NCBI GenBank assembly: GCA_947452985.1
Contig: CANGEU010000004.1
Coordinates: 1-64,000 of the forward strand
Source of the DNA: Micrococcales bacterium
GTDB taxonomy: Bacteria > Actinomycetota > Actinomycetes > Actinomycetales > Microbacteriaceae
Reading direction: 5' to 3'
Length of the DNA: 64,000 nt
Below are positions 25,591 to 34,451 of the stretch, piece by piece (the first letter of the stretch is position 1; each line of letters begins with the position of its first letter). The translations under genes were made by a program, and so were the position numbers. A model generated the notes under the pieces. That model did not search any database. It saw only the letters and a list, made by a program, of their open reading frames with translations, and had not been told where the DNA came from.

Positions 25591-26649
25591 GTGGCTAAAA
25601 ACTCCAAGGACGTCGTACAGCACGAAGAAGTTGCTGAGCACGACTATGCAACCGGTCTTGCCGTAGTTAGCAAAGATAAGCTAACCGATCCTGGCATCGA
25701 GCCGCACCGCGTTCGTATGACCGACAAGAGCGTCAAGCACGAAAAGGCTGCTGCTCTTCAGGTTGCATTGCTTTTCACTCTTTCGATTCTCGGAAGCATA
25801 TTTGCCATCTGGGCGTACTACGTATTCCCATTTGACGACACGAATGCCAGCTCACTTAGAATCAACACCCTGTTCCTAGGGCTAGGAATCTCACTTGGCT
25901 TGTTCGGAATTGGTATCGGTGCTGTGCACTGGGCAAAGACCCTCATGCCAGATGCTGAGGTATCTGAAGAACGCCACCTAACTCGTGGTACCGAAGAAGT
26001 CCGTGCAGCAGCACTGGAAGTTATTCGTTTGGCAGACCAGGAATCTGGATTCTCACGTCGCAAGCTAATTCGTCGAACACTGTATGGAGCACTTGCACTA
26101 TTCCCAATTCCAGCAATCGTTCTTTTTTCCGACCTTGGCCCAAACCCTAAGGATTCACTACGACACACTATGTGGGGCGCAAAAAAGAACACTCGCCTGA
26201 CTCGCGATCCTGATGGAACTCCAATTAAGGCATCAGACGTCCAGGTCGGTTCGGTTTTCCACGTGATCCCTGAGGGTCTTGAAAAGCTTGAAGCGCCACA
26301 CATGCTAAATGAGAAGGCCAAGGCTGCAGTTTTGTTGGTTCGCCTTGACCCAAATGACATCAAGAACGATAAAGAGCGCGAATGGGGTTATGACGGAATC
26401 GTTGCCTATTCAAAGATTTGTACCCACGTGGGCTGCCCAGTGGCACTTTACGAGCAGCACACACATCACTTGCTTTGCCCTTGCCACCAGTCAACTTTCG
26501 ACTTGGCAGAAGACTGCAAGGTTGTTTTCGGTCCAGCTAGCCGCCCGCTACCTCAATTGAAGATTGAAGTAGACGCGGAGGGCTACCTGGTAGCACCTGG
26601 CGATTTCGCCGAACCTGTTGGTCCAAGCTTCTGGGAGCGTAAGGCATGA
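25591..26649 (+). CDS. qcrA: Rieske iron-sulfur subunit of the bcc complex
   Basis: 352 residues with three predicted membrane helices (about 54-75, 91-113, 162-180), as in actinobacterial QcrA. The Rieske cluster ligands are in CTHVGC (near 277) and CPCHQST (near 297). RRKLIRR before the third helix resembles the twin-arginine element that lets Tat move the folded Rieske domain in Streptomyces QcrA; tatAC are in this window. Start is GTG. The stop overlaps the qcrB start by 4 nt. Confidence 0.96.
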   Translation: MAKNSKDVVQHEEVAEHDYATGLAVVSKDKLTDPGIEPHRVRMTDKSVKHEKAAALQVALLFTLSILGSIFAIWAYYVFPFDDTNASSLRINTLFLGLGISLGLFGIGIGAVHWAKTLMPDAEVSEERHLTRGTEEVRAAALEVIRLADQESGFSRRKLIRRTLYGALALFPIPAIVLFSDLGPNPKDSLRHTMWGAKKNTRLTRDPDGTPIKASDVQVGSVFHVIPEGLEKLEAPHMLNEKAKAAVLLVRLDPNDIKNDKEREWGYDGIVAYSKICTHVGCPVALYEQHTHHLLCPCHQSTFDLAEDCKVVFGPASRPLPQLKIEVDAEGYLVAPGDFAEPVGPSFWERKA

Positions 26650-28253
26650 GTAACGCAGTAACCGCAAAGAAAAAGGGTGGTTTCCTAGCCGGAACCGCAA
26701 ACTACCTCGATGAGCGCGTCGGCATTGCCGGCATCGTCAAGGAATTTGGTCGCAAGATCTTCCCTGACCACTGGTCATTCATGCTTGGTGAAGTAGCGCT
26801 TTACAGCTTCCTAGTCTTGCTGCTTTCGGGAACCTTCCTAACCTTCTTCTTCAACCCAACCATGGCTGAGACCACTTATGACGGCGTTTTTGGCCCACTA
26901 AAGGGTGCTCACATGTCGAGCGCGTACGCATCGACCCTTGACATCTCATTTGAAGTACGTGGTGGCCTTCTAATGCGTCAGGTACACCACTGGTCTGCGC
27001 TTCTATTCGTTGCCGCAGCTGGCCTACACATGCTTCGCGTGTTCTTTACCGGCGCCTTCCGCAAGCCACGTGAAATCAACTGGGTTGTCGGATTCATGCT
27101 CTTCATTTTGGGTATGGCTGGTGGCTTCACCGGTTACTCCCTACCCGACGACCTGCTATCGGGTAACGGTCTTCGAATCATCGACGGAATGCTCAAGGGT
27201 CTTCCATGGATTGGTTCATACACCTCTTCCCTACTGTTCGGTGGAGAATTCCCTGGCAACCAGATCGTGCCTCGCCTTTACAGCTTGCACATCATGATTG
27301 TTCCTGCCCTGATCCTGGTCTTCTTGGTTATCCACCTATTCATGGTGGTAATCCACAAGCACACTCACTACTCAGGTCCAGGCAAAAAGGACACCAACGT
27401 TGTAGGTTACCCACTAATGCCTGTTTACGTGGCCAAGGCAGGTGGATTCTTCTTCATCGTCTTCGGTGTAATCATGCTTACCGCCGCGTTTGTGACCATC
27501 AACCCGGTTTGGAACTACGGAAGCTACGACCCATCACCGGTTTCCGCTGGAACCCAGCCTGACTGGTACATCGGATTCCTAGATGGTGCCCTGCGTCTTG
27601 CCCCAACTGGTATCGAAACCACCATTGGCAACGCAACGGTGTCTTGGAACATCCTTCTTCCGATGATTGTCGGAGTAGGCCTACTTGGTGTAGTTGCCGT
27701 TTACCCATTCGTTGAAGGTTGGATCACTGGCGACAAGCGTGAACACCACCTCCTCGACCGTCCACGTAATGCTCCAACTCGTACCGCAATTGGCGCCGCT
27801 GGTGTTACTTTCTACGCGGTTCTTTGGGCCGGAGCTGGTACCGACTTGATCGCAACTAACTTCAAGATGTCGCTGAACCAGGTTCTTACCACGATGCAGA
27901 TTCTGTTGTTTGTTGCACCAGTGTTTGCGTACTACGTAACCAAGCGCATGTGCCTATCGCTACAGCGTAAGGATCGTGAAATAGTTCTACACGGACACGA
28001 GAGTGGCCGTATCATTCGACTACCTCACGGCGAATACGTTGAAGTTCACGAACAGGCTGACGCTTACCAAATTTGGAAGCTAACCGACTTCAAGGAGTAT
28101 GCACCTACCTTGGCTCGACCAAACGAAAAGGGAATCATCACGGTTCGCGCTCGAATTCGTTCAGCCCTATCAAAGATTTTCTTTGAAGACCGCGTAAGCC
28201 CAGTAAGTCAAACTGAATTGGACGCTGCAAAGCACCACGGCGAACTTCACTAA
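26646..28253 (+). CDS. qcrB: Cytochrome b subunit of the bcc complex
   Basis: 535 residues, about eight to nine membrane helices, with heme-ligand His pairs on helices B and D (HHWSALLFVAAAGLH near 104-118; SLHIMIVPALILVFLVIH near 213-230). PDWYIGFLDGALR corresponds to the quinol-site PEWY region of cytochrome b (here PDWY). The C-terminal extension of about 120 residues after the last helix is typical of actinobacterial QcrB. A 12-bp-stem terminator follows. Confidence 0.96.
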   Translation: MSNAVTAKKKGGFLAGTANYLDERVGIAGIVKEFGRKIFPDHWSFMLGEVALYSFLVLLLSGTFLTFFFNPTMAETTYDGVFGPLKGAHMSSAYASTLDISFEVRGGLLMRQVHHWSALLFVAAAGLHMLRVFFTGAFRKPREINWVVGFMLFILGMAGGFTGYSLPDDLLSGNGLRIIDGMLKGLPWIGSYTSSLLFGGEFPGNQIVPRLYSLHIMIVPALILVFLVIHLFMVVIHKHTHYSGPGKKDTNVVGYPLMPVYVAKAGGFFFIVFGVIMLTAAFVTINPVWNYGSYDPSPVSAGTQPDWYIGFLDGALRLAPTGIETTIGNATVSWNILLPMIVGVGLLGVVAVYPFVEGWITGDKREHHLLDRPRNAPTRTAIGAAGVTFYAVLWAGAGTDLIATNFKMSLNQVLTTMQILLFVAPVFAYYVTKRMCLSLQRKDREIVLHGHESGRIIRLPHGEYVEVHEQADAYQIWKLTDFKEYAPTLARPNEKGIITVRARIRSALSKIFFEDRVSPVSQTELDAAKHHGELH

Positions 28254-28261
28254 TTAATCGC

Positions 28262-28297
28262 GAAATGAGGCGCTCAGTAGTCTGGGCGCCTCATTTC
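28262..28297 (+). terminator. Terminator after qcrB
   Basis: A 12-bp perfect inverted repeat (GAAATGAGGCGC and GCGCCTCATTTC) with a 12-nt loop. The T tract is short (CTTTAACC), so it is a strong stem with a weak U run. Confidence 0.75.
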
Positions 28298-28315
28298 CTT
28301 TAACCTGGCATTAGG

Positions 28316-28321
28316 TAGACT
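28316..28321 (+). promoter_or_regulatory. Predicted -10 of the tetR-tdk-MFS unit (leaderless)
   Basis: TAGACT is followed by 6 nt (CCAAGA) and the GTG start at 28328. Confidence 0.48.
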
Positions 28322-28327
28322 CCAAGA

Positions 28328-29086
28328 GTGTCAAGACCGAAATACAACCCACAGGCCCCGGACCTCCAACTGTCTAGAGGCGTGCGCTCGTTACTTGACG
28401 GGTTGGGAGATGCGCCAATCGGCACGCGTGAAAGAATGATTTTGCTGGCCATTGAGCAAATTGTTGAGCGCGGCCCAGTTGATTTCAACTCAGGTTTAGT
28501 CTGCGACCAACTTGGAATTAAGCACCCAATGATTAAGCATTATTTCGGGTCCAAAGAGAATCTCCTTTCGGAAGCTCTGCTATGGGGTTTTCGTGACTGG
28601 CATCGAGTTCTCAACGAATCGCTGGCGCCGAGCATGAAGAATCCAGAGGAACTTCTGAAACGGCGAATCAGAGCCGAAATTGAATGGGGACGGGCTATGA
28701 AAGCCATGGCCATTCTTTCTCACTATCCGATGGTTTCCGAGAATGCCAGACGAATTATCTCGGTATCACACACCAACGAAATGCAGTCGCTCTTTGAGTA
28801 CCACCTGGCAACTCTCACCGAATTGGTCTTAGCCATTAGAGCCAAGAAGCAGTTCAAGTTGGATTTCAACGAAACGAACTACCCGAGAACCGAGGCAGTA
28901 ATTATGCACCCGCAAGCATTCCTCGCGGCTACTAGCATTTCTTGGTCGACCCACGGTCTCGTCGTTTGGAGCTCGGGTGACCACCTTTCAACCCGCGGTT
29001 TCGTCAACGAAACGGTCGCCGGTATTTCGTCGAAGATTGCAATCGAATCGCATCTAAACAACATCCTCAAGATCGCAAAGGGTTAG
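28328..29086 (+). CDS. TetR/AcrR family transcriptional regulator
   Basis: 252 residues. A helix-turn-helix domain (about 36-85, with KHPMIKHYFGSKENLL as the recognition helix and TetR signature) is followed by a ligand-binding domain of low similarity. Start is GTG. It lies 2 nt before tdk and heads a unit with tdk and an MFS transporter, so it may control the transporter; no operator palindrome is obvious in the 74-nt upstream gap. The ligand is unknown. Confidence 0.85.
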   Translation: MSRPKYNPQAPDLQLSRGVRSLLDGLGDAPIGTRERMILLAIEQIVERGPVDFNSGLVCDQLGIKHPMIKHYFGSKENLLSEALLWGFRDWHRVLNESLAPSMKNPEELLKRRIRAEIEWGRAMKAMAILSHYPMVSENARRIISVSHTNEMQSLFEYHLATLTELVLAIRAKKQFKLDFNETNYPRTEAVIMHPQAFLAATSISWSTHGLVVWSSGDHLSTRGFVNETVAGISSKIAIESHLNNILKIAKG

Positions 29087-29088
29087 CA

Positions 29089-29673
29089 ATGGGAAAGTTA
29101 TATTTTCGCCACGGCGCAATGAACAGCGGCAAGAGTACCGCACTCTTGCAAGTTGCATTCAACTACGAAGAACGTGGTCAACGAGTCTTGATTGCCAAAC
29201 CCGCGGTTGACACGAAGGGAAACATGCAGGTCGTTAGCCGCTTGGGAATGGCGAGAGAGGTTGACTTTCTGGTTTTGCCAACCGATAACCTGCGGAGCAA
29301 ATTGGCGGCAGTTGCCGGTACCGCACCCATCGATTGCCTTCTAATCGACGAAGCCCAGTTCCTATCCCCCGACCAAGTTGATCAGGCGATGGAAATAGCG
29401 GTTCTGGATAAAATACCGGTGTTGGCCTACGGCATTCGCACAGACTTCTTAACCAAGGGCTTCCCTGGAAGTATTCGTTTACTTGAAATCGCACACAGTC
29501 TGGAAGAGCTAAAAACAATTTGCCGATGTGGGAAAAAGGCGATGTTTAACGCTCGCCTAAAGAACGGCAACTTTGTTTTTGACGGCGATCAGGTTGCCAT
29601 CGATGGCGATGAGGTCACCTACGAATCCCTATGCCCAAACTGTTACTACGCCAAGCTTGGCAAAACCTCATGA
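29089..29673 (+). CDS. tdk: Thymidine kinase (type II)
   Basis: 194 residues. Walker A GAMNSGKST (near 9-17), the LIDEAQFL Walker B/base segment (near 84-91), the lasso-loop zinc site CRCGKK...CPNC (near 145 and 184) and YGIRTDF (near 109) are all present. It phosphorylates salvaged thymidine to dTMP. Its TGA overlaps the ATG of the MFS gene (ATGA). Confidence 0.95.
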   Translation: MGKLYFRHGAMNSGKSTALLQVAFNYEERGQRVLIAKPAVDTKGNMQVVSRLGMAREVDFLVLPTDNLRSKLAAVAGTAPIDCLLIDEAQFLSPDQVDQAMEIAVLDKIPVLAYGIRTDFLTKGFPGSIRLLEIAHSLEELKTICRCGKKAMFNARLKNGNFVFDGDQVAIDGDEVTYESLCPNCYYAKLGKTS

Positions 29674-30902
29674 TTCGCACTCTCAAGGACTTAGCTGGCG
29701 TTCCGAAGTTCTACCAGTTTTTTACAGCCCGAACAATTTCAAACTTTGGAAACGGAATCTCACCGGTTGCTCTTGCATTTGGTGTTTTGGGCATTCAGGG
29801 TGCAGATGGCGGATCACTAAGTTTGGTTCAGGGCGCTAGAACTCTACCTATCCTGCTTCTTTTGATTGTTGGGGGAACAATCGCCGATAAATACGGCAGA
29901 GCCCGAGTAATGGGCCTGGCTGACATGTGGCTCAGTGTGCTAATTCTTATCGCCGCCTGGTCCTTTATTTCCGGACACCCAAGCCTCTGGCTTCTAGTGG
30001 TTGTGGGTCTCCTAGCTGGGTTACTGAATGGCATCTGGTATCCAGCCTTTGCAGGACTGATGCCGATTCTCGTGCCACAAGAAAAGCTTCAGAGCGCCAA
30101 TGCAGCAACCGGTTTCGGCTCCAATGTTGCATTCATGCTAGGAACGGCTAGCGGCGGTTTGGTGGTCTCCGTTTGGGGCGTGGGATGGGCGCTTGCCGTC
30201 GATGCGATTACATTTCTAATCGCTGGCGCCCTGGTCTACCCTTTGTCAAAACTTCATCAGAAGGGCCAAGTTGAGGCTGGCGAAAAGGTTAATTTCATCC
30301 GCGAATTGAAGCTGGGTTGGAACGAATTTAGAACTCGCTCTTGGCTAGTCGCAATCGTCGTCGCCTTCGCGATTCTAAACATGAGCTTCGAGGCAGTGTG
30401 GGCGGTTCTAGGAGCTCTCCAAACGCTTGACAAGTACGATGGCGCAACGACCTGGGGGTTAGTCCTCGGCTTCATGAGTTTAGGTTTTCTCTTAGGAACA
30501 ATCATCGCCAACAAGGCGAGACCAAAACACCCGCTTCGCATGGTGATGATTTTGATGCTCGCCGATCCGCTTTTCTTACTGACTTTCGGAACCGCTCAGC
30601 CCCTTATGGCGCTACTAGTTTCCGCAGTTGCAGTAGGTATCGCCATGGACATCTTCTACGTTGTTTGGGCCACCACGATTCAACAGAATGTACCCGCTGA
30701 GTCCCTATCTCGAGTCAACTCTTACGACTCATTCGGCTCATTTGTGTTCGGCCCTATCGGAATCATTGTTGCCGGACCTCTGGCCGTAGCAATCGGAATA
30801 CAGAGCACTCTTCTAATCGGTGCCGGGCTGTCAGTTATAGCGGTAATCGGTGCACTTCTGGTTCCCGACGTGCGAAACCTCGAAGCGAAGTTCAGCAACT
30901 AG
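29670..30902 (+). CDS. MFS transporter
   Basis: 410 residues, about 12 membrane helices. The MFS motif GGTIADKYGRARVMG lies in loop 2-3 (about 66-80). It resembles the H+-antiporter drug-efflux or enterobactin-exporter-like group, but the substrate is unknown. The ATG at 29670 overlaps the tdk stop and starts at the conserved cytoplasmic N-terminus; an upstream ATG at 29631 would lie deep inside tdk. Its stop overlaps that of the convergent GNAT gene by 4 nt. Confidence 0.85.
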   Translation: MIRTLKDLAGVPKFYQFFTARTISNFGNGISPVALAFGVLGIQGADGGSLSLVQGARTLPILLLLIVGGTIADKYGRARVMGLADMWLSVLILIAAWSFISGHPSLWLLVVVGLLAGLLNGIWYPAFAGLMPILVPQEKLQSANAATGFGSNVAFMLGTASGGLVVSVWGVGWALAVDAITFLIAGALVYPLSKLHQKGQVEAGEKVNFIRELKLGWNEFRTRSWLVAIVVAFAILNMSFEAVWAVLGALQTLDKYDGATTWGLVLGFMSLGFLLGTIIANKARPKHPLRMVMILMLADPLFLLTFGTAQPLMALLVSAVAVGIAMDIFYVVWATTIQQNVPAESLSRVNSYDSFGSFVFGPIGIIVAGPLAVAIGIQSTLLIGAGLSVIAVIGALLVPDVRNLEAKFSN

Positions 30903-31414
30903 ACGTTTTCGATCCAGTAACGCCTAAGTAACCTACCGTTGTCGTCGACCTTATTTTCGATGACTCCCCCGTGTTTCTCAATCACCCTGATGGAACCTAG
31001 GTTGTCGTCGTTGCAGGTTATCAAAACCCTTTCAATACCGATGTCTCTAGCAATAAGGAGACTTTGCCTTAGCATTTCGGATGCATAGCCATTCCTCCGA
31101 AAAGCTGGACGGACCATGTAACCGATATGCCCGCCATAATTCAACAAGAAATCATTCAGCGTGTGTCTTATTGATATTCGACCGACCACCTCACCGGCCA
31201 CCTCGGCAATAAGAAAAGAATCTTTCACCATACCCTGTGGAAGGTCGCGACCTTCAGAAAACTTGCTCACGGCGTCTAGATAGTTTTCAAATTCGGTTTC
31301 TGAACCCTCATAACCATGCAAAAGGAACCCTTGGTGTCCCTCCGATTCGAGCTCTTGGTGAGCCCGGCGAAGAATCGCCTCATCGGATCTCTCGGGCAAT
31401 CTCAGAATCATCAT
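30899..31414 (-). CDS. GNAT family N-acetyltransferase
   Basis: 171 residues. The acetyl-CoA pyrophosphate loop RRNGYASEML is near 103-112, with the preceding beta-strand GYMVRPAF and a later CNDDNLGSIRVIEKHGG motif, as in RimJ/RimL-like and small-molecule GNATs. The substrate is unknown. It begins with two ATG codons (31414, 31411), only one nucleotide after the 3' end of the tRNA gene on the same strand, leaving no room for a promoter or ribosome-binding site between them. Confidence 0.87.
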   Translation of the reverse strand: MMILRLPERSDEAILRRAHQELESEGHQGFLLHGYEGSETEFENYLDAVSKFSEGRDLPQGMVKDSFLIAEVAGEVVGRISIRHTLNDFLLNYGGHIGYMVRPAFRRNGYASEMLRQSLLIARDIGIERVLITCNDDNLGSIRVIEKHGGVIENKVDDNGRLLRRYWIENV

Positions 31415-31415
31415 G

Positions 31416-31489
31416 TGGGGAGTACGGGACTTGAACCCGTGACCGACGGATTATGAGTCCGCTGCTCTAACCGGCTGAGCTAACTCCCC
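31416..31489 (-). tRNA. tRNA with CAT anticodon (elongator Met or Ile2)
   Basis: 74 nt. A perfect 7-bp acceptor GGGGAGT/ACTCCCC, anticodon loop CTCATAA (CAT) and T loop GGTTCAAGTCC. It lacks the unpaired 1-72 end and the three G-C pairs of the initiator anticodon stem, so it is either elongator tRNA-Met or tRNA-Ile2 (lysidine-modified); sequence alone does not settle which. CCA is not encoded. The downstream GNAT ATG is 1 nt away. Confidence 0.9.
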
Positions 31490-31507
31490 TAGTCACAAAT
31501 AACTAGC

Positions 31508-32935
31508 CTAGTCGTCCCTGCGAATGCTTTTCAGGATGCGCCTAAGCGAGTTACTCAGTTTTCTGCTTGCCTTGCGACTTCTGCGTTCAATTGAGAAGCG
31601 AACCTCGGAAAATGTTTCAACAACCGAACCACGAACATCGTCGAGGCGCTCAATAACACCGTTGGTGCTACGCTCTATGGTCTTTGAACTACGACGAACA
31701 AAGTTTGTGAAGCGCTTGGTGGTCGAAATAGGAGCTTCATACTCAGGTTCGTTATCAAGTGTCGTTACATCTACTGGTAAGCCCTTGTAGAGGCGCTCAT
31801 AGACGTCTACGGTGGCTTCCAAGTCGTGAGACTCGATCAACACTCTCGATCCTTGGCTCAATCGAATGAAATCCAACTCGGGAATGCCAAAAATGTGCTG
31901 AATCTTGAGGGCCAAATCGGTAGGTGAGTCTGGTCTAAACAAGAAACCATTTTCTCCATCATGAACCAGGTGAGGTAATGCCATTGCATTGGCAGCAAGA
32001 ATTGGGCGACCGGCGGCCATGGCTTCAAGAGTTGCCATTGACTGCAACTCTTGAATTGAAGGCATCACGAAAACCGAGGACTCCCCCAGTTTTCCAAGTA
32101 GAGCGGCATCCGAAAGTTCTCCTGAGAAATGCACGGAGTCTTGGATACCAAGTTCAGCGGCCAGTTTGGAGAGTTCATTCGCCTGAGATCCACTTCCCAC
32201 AATCTCGAGAGCAACGTGAAAAGACTTTGGAAGTTTGGAAATTGCTTCCAGTAAGACGTAAACATGTTTTTCGCGGTCTAATCGACCAACGTAAAGAAGC
32301 TTCCTATCCGACTGGATCGGTTCGTCCAAGGTATTGAAGAGGTCGATGTCGACACCAGCTGAGATTGGCAACACACGTAGACCCTTAACGGAACTTTCCA
32401 GCATTTGAGCCGCACGCTTGGTCGGCGCCGCAATTGCTTCTGCCGCCCTAAAAACCCTTGCGGCGTCTTTGAGCAAAAGGTCCGTGAGGAAATTCTTTAC
32501 AAAATTGGGGGCCAAAATTGCATTCTCAACCAGGTTATGGGCGTCAATGTGGCTGGTGGCAATTAAACGAATGTCGTTCTTAACTGCTGCGATTGCTGCG
32601 TGATGTCCAATATTGATGTGCGATTGGATGTGAACAACATCCGGCCTAATAGCTTTTAACAGACCGTTTAGTCTGCCTGTTAGGCGAAATGGACTTACAA
32701 AGCGCTGCGATGGCTGAAACGGTAGTCGGTAACTCTTTAACCTGTGAACAATAATGGGCACATCATCATGCTTTTCACGAAATGTGCCGTAAAGCTTGGA
32801 AGTAGCAGGAGCAATCACGTGCACCTCGAAACCTCGCTTTTGCAACGAGACTGCCAGATTCTTCGAGAAAGTGGCTGTTCCGTTGTGATCAGGTGCGAAG
32901 GTATCACAGGCTATTAGCGCGGTCATCGAACTCAT
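31508..32935 (-). CDS. GT4 family glycosyltransferase with basic C-terminal tail
   Basis: 475 residues. GT-B fold with the N-terminal ACDTFAPDHNGTATFSKNLA glycine loop, an E-x7-E-like segment (SIQELQSMATLEAMAAG, near 303-319) and YVGRLDREKHV near 215. It resembles actinobacterial lipid or mannolipid glycosyltransferases (PimB/MgtA-like). The last 90 residues are rich in Arg/Lys and Ser and probably lie on the membrane surface. The ATG at 32935 overlaps the stop of the DMT gene (ATGA) and is preferred to an upstream start at 32977. Confidence 0.85.
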   Translation of the reverse strand: MSSMTALIACDTFAPDHNGTATFSKNLAVSLQKRGFEVHVIAPATSKLYGTFREKHDDVPIIVHRLKSYRLPFQPSQRFVSPFRLTGRLNGLLKAIRPDVVHIQSHINIGHHAAIAAVKNDIRLIATSHIDAHNLVENAILAPNFVKNFLTDLLLKDAARVFRAAEAIAAPTKRAAQMLESSVKGLRVLPISAGVDIDLFNTLDEPIQSDRKLLYVGRLDREKHVYVLLEAISKLPKSFHVALEIVGSGSQANELSKLAAELGIQDSVHFSGELSDAALLGKLGESSVFVMPSIQELQSMATLEAMAAGRPILAANAMALPHLVHDGENGFLFRPDSPTDLALKIQHIFGIPELDFIRLSQGSRVLIESHDLEATVDVYERLYKGLPVDVTTLDNEPEYEAPISTTKRFTNFVRRSSKTIERSTNGVIERLDDVRGSVVETFSEVRFSIERRSRKASRKLSNSLRRILKSIRRDD

Positions 32936-33810
32936 CGTTGCGACTTCAATTCCGGATGCACTCGGGAAAGGAGCCAAACACCAATCACTGCTGTCGCTCC
33001 ACTCGCGGCGAAGATGACCGAAATCAAAGTGCTAGCCGACGATGCTTCACCGAGCACGATGATGCCGATGGTAACCGCGACCATAGGATCAATCACGGTG
33101 AGGCCGGCAATTACTAAATCTGGCGGACCAGATGCGTAGGCGTTTTGAACAAACCAACCTCCTAGAGCCATGGCTAGCACGGCTGCTACTAAGCAGGTAA
33201 TGGTGAGCCACTCAAAGTGTGATTGTTGAATTCGCTGAATAACCGACTTGACCAGGGTGGCAAGCAATCCATACAGGAGTCCAGCTCCGAGGATAAACGT
33301 CAGTGCGTTCATACGCTGGCGCTGAACCAAGAAGACGGTCCCAAAGCTCACAAGCAAAATCGCAAGGATTCCTAGGATGATGTAAAGGTTGGCGTCTGAA
33401 AGTTCCTTTTGGTCGCTAGCAATTCCCGTGGCGAGACTCACAAAGGTGGCGATGCCGCCTGAGCAGAGGGCTATAGCAACCCAGGTTGCCTTGGTGATTG
33501 GAGTCTTAGTGGAACGTGCATTTAGTAGGGCTGTGATAACTAGAGCCAAGGCGCCGATCGGCTGCACAACAATTAGTGGAGCCATTGTGAGTGCTGCAAT
33601 CTGACAAAGTGCACCAAGCACCAGGAAACTCATACCGCCCAGCCATCTGGGATTCTTGAGAAGCCCAAGAATATTAGCCAGCCCGACTCCGCGTTTGGCG
33701 CCCTTGACCTTGTCGACGTTTTTCTCAATCGAGTCGTTCTGAAATTGTGCGCCAAAGGCCAGTGCTACGGCTGCGAGGAGAGACAGAATAATGGCAAAAG
33801 CGCGAATCAT
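32932..33810 (-). CDS. DMT-superfamily (EamA/NIPA-like) membrane protein
   Basis: 292 residues with about nine to ten membrane helices in two pseudo-repeats. Conserved patches are MAPLIVVQPIGALALV (near 77-92) and VIDPMVAVTIGIIVLGE (near 236-252), as in actinobacterial DMT permeases related to magnesium-transporter-like NIPA proteins. The ATG has AGGAG 5 nt upstream. It is coupled to the glycosyltransferase by ATGA, hinting that it may move a lipid-linked or sugar substrate for that enzyme, which is inference. Confidence 0.8.
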   Translation of the reverse strand: MIRAFAIILSLLAAVALAFGAQFQNDSIEKNVDKVKGAKRGVGLANILGLLKNPRWLGGMSFLVLGALCQIAALTMAPLIVVQPIGALALVITALLNARSTKTPITKATWVAIALCSGGIATFVSLATGIASDQKELSDANLYIILGILAILLVSFGTVFLVQRQRMNALTFILGAGLLYGLLATLVKSVIQRIQQSHFEWLTITCLVAAVLAMALGGWFVQNAYASGPPDLVIAGLTVIDPMVAVTIGIIVLGEASSASTLISVIFAASGATAVIGVWLLSRVHPELKSQR

Positions 33811-33872
33811 TTTTCTCCTAAAGACTTCGGCTTAAGCCTATCTTTTGAGCCCGAATCTGGTGGCAGGCTGGG

Positions 33873-33878
33873 TATCAT
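33873..33878 (+). promoter_or_regulatory. Predicted -10 of def (leaderless)
   Basis: TATCAT is followed by 6 nt (TTCTAG) and the ATG at 33885. A leaderless mRNA for the enzyme that removes the formyl group from new proteins fits the pattern of this genome. Confidence 0.5.
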
Positions 33879-33884
33879 TTCTAG

Positions 33885-34451
33885 ATGACCATCAGACCCA
33901 TAGTTATTGCCGGAGAACCGGTCTTACACACACGCGCCGCCGAAGTAACCGAATTTAACCAGGAACTTGAACAGCTTGTGGCCGACATGTACGAAACCAT
34001 GGACAAGGCTCCTGGGGTTGGCTTAGCGGCGCCTCAAATTGGTGTGGGACTGAGGATATTCGTTTACAACTACGACGACGATGAGGGGAACCCACGTCGT
34101 GGTGTAGTCATTAATCCAACACTAAAACTCGGCCCAATTTCTAAAGAACCAGCAGACGAAGATACCGAGGTTGAAGGCTGTCTTTCGGCGCCTGGTGAGC
34201 GCTTCCCACTTAAGCGAGCAGACCACGTTGTGGTTGATGGTGTGAATCTAAAGAATGAACCAGTTCACATCGAGGCAGATGGATGGTTTGCGAGAATAAT
34301 GCAGCACGAGTTCGACCATCTTGATGGATTGCTTTACTTGGACAAACTGGCCAAAGAATGGCACAAGGAACGCAAGCTGATGTATGCGGAAAACGAGTGG
34401 GCCTTGCCTGGCAAATCGTGGCTGCCAGGCCGCGACAACCTAGAAGGCTAA
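33885..34451 (+). CDS. def: Peptide deformylase
   Basis: 188 residues. The three metal-site motifs are intact: GVGLAAPQIG (near 45-54), EGCLSAPGE (near 102-110, Cys ligand) and QHEFDHLDG (near 144-152, two His ligands and catalytic Glu). It removes the N-formyl group from nascent proteins. Its stop region overlaps the 3' end of the convergent azlD by 12 nt. No fmt gene is adjacent. Confidence 0.96.
   Translation: MTIRPIVIAGEPVLHTRAAEVTEFNQELEQLVADMYETMDKAPGVGLAAPQIGVGLRIFVYNYDDDEGNPRRGVVINPTLKLGPISKEPADEDTEVEGCLSAPGERFPLKRADHVVVDGVNLKNEPVHIEADGWFARIMQHEFDHLDGLLYLDKLAKEWHKERKLMYAENEWALPGKSWLPGRDNLEG

Noticed and set aside
25818..26363. 181-codon open frame antisense to qcrA
   Set aside because: Exactly overlaps the conserved Rieske gene; Arg/Ser-rich with no motif, typical of an antisense shadow.
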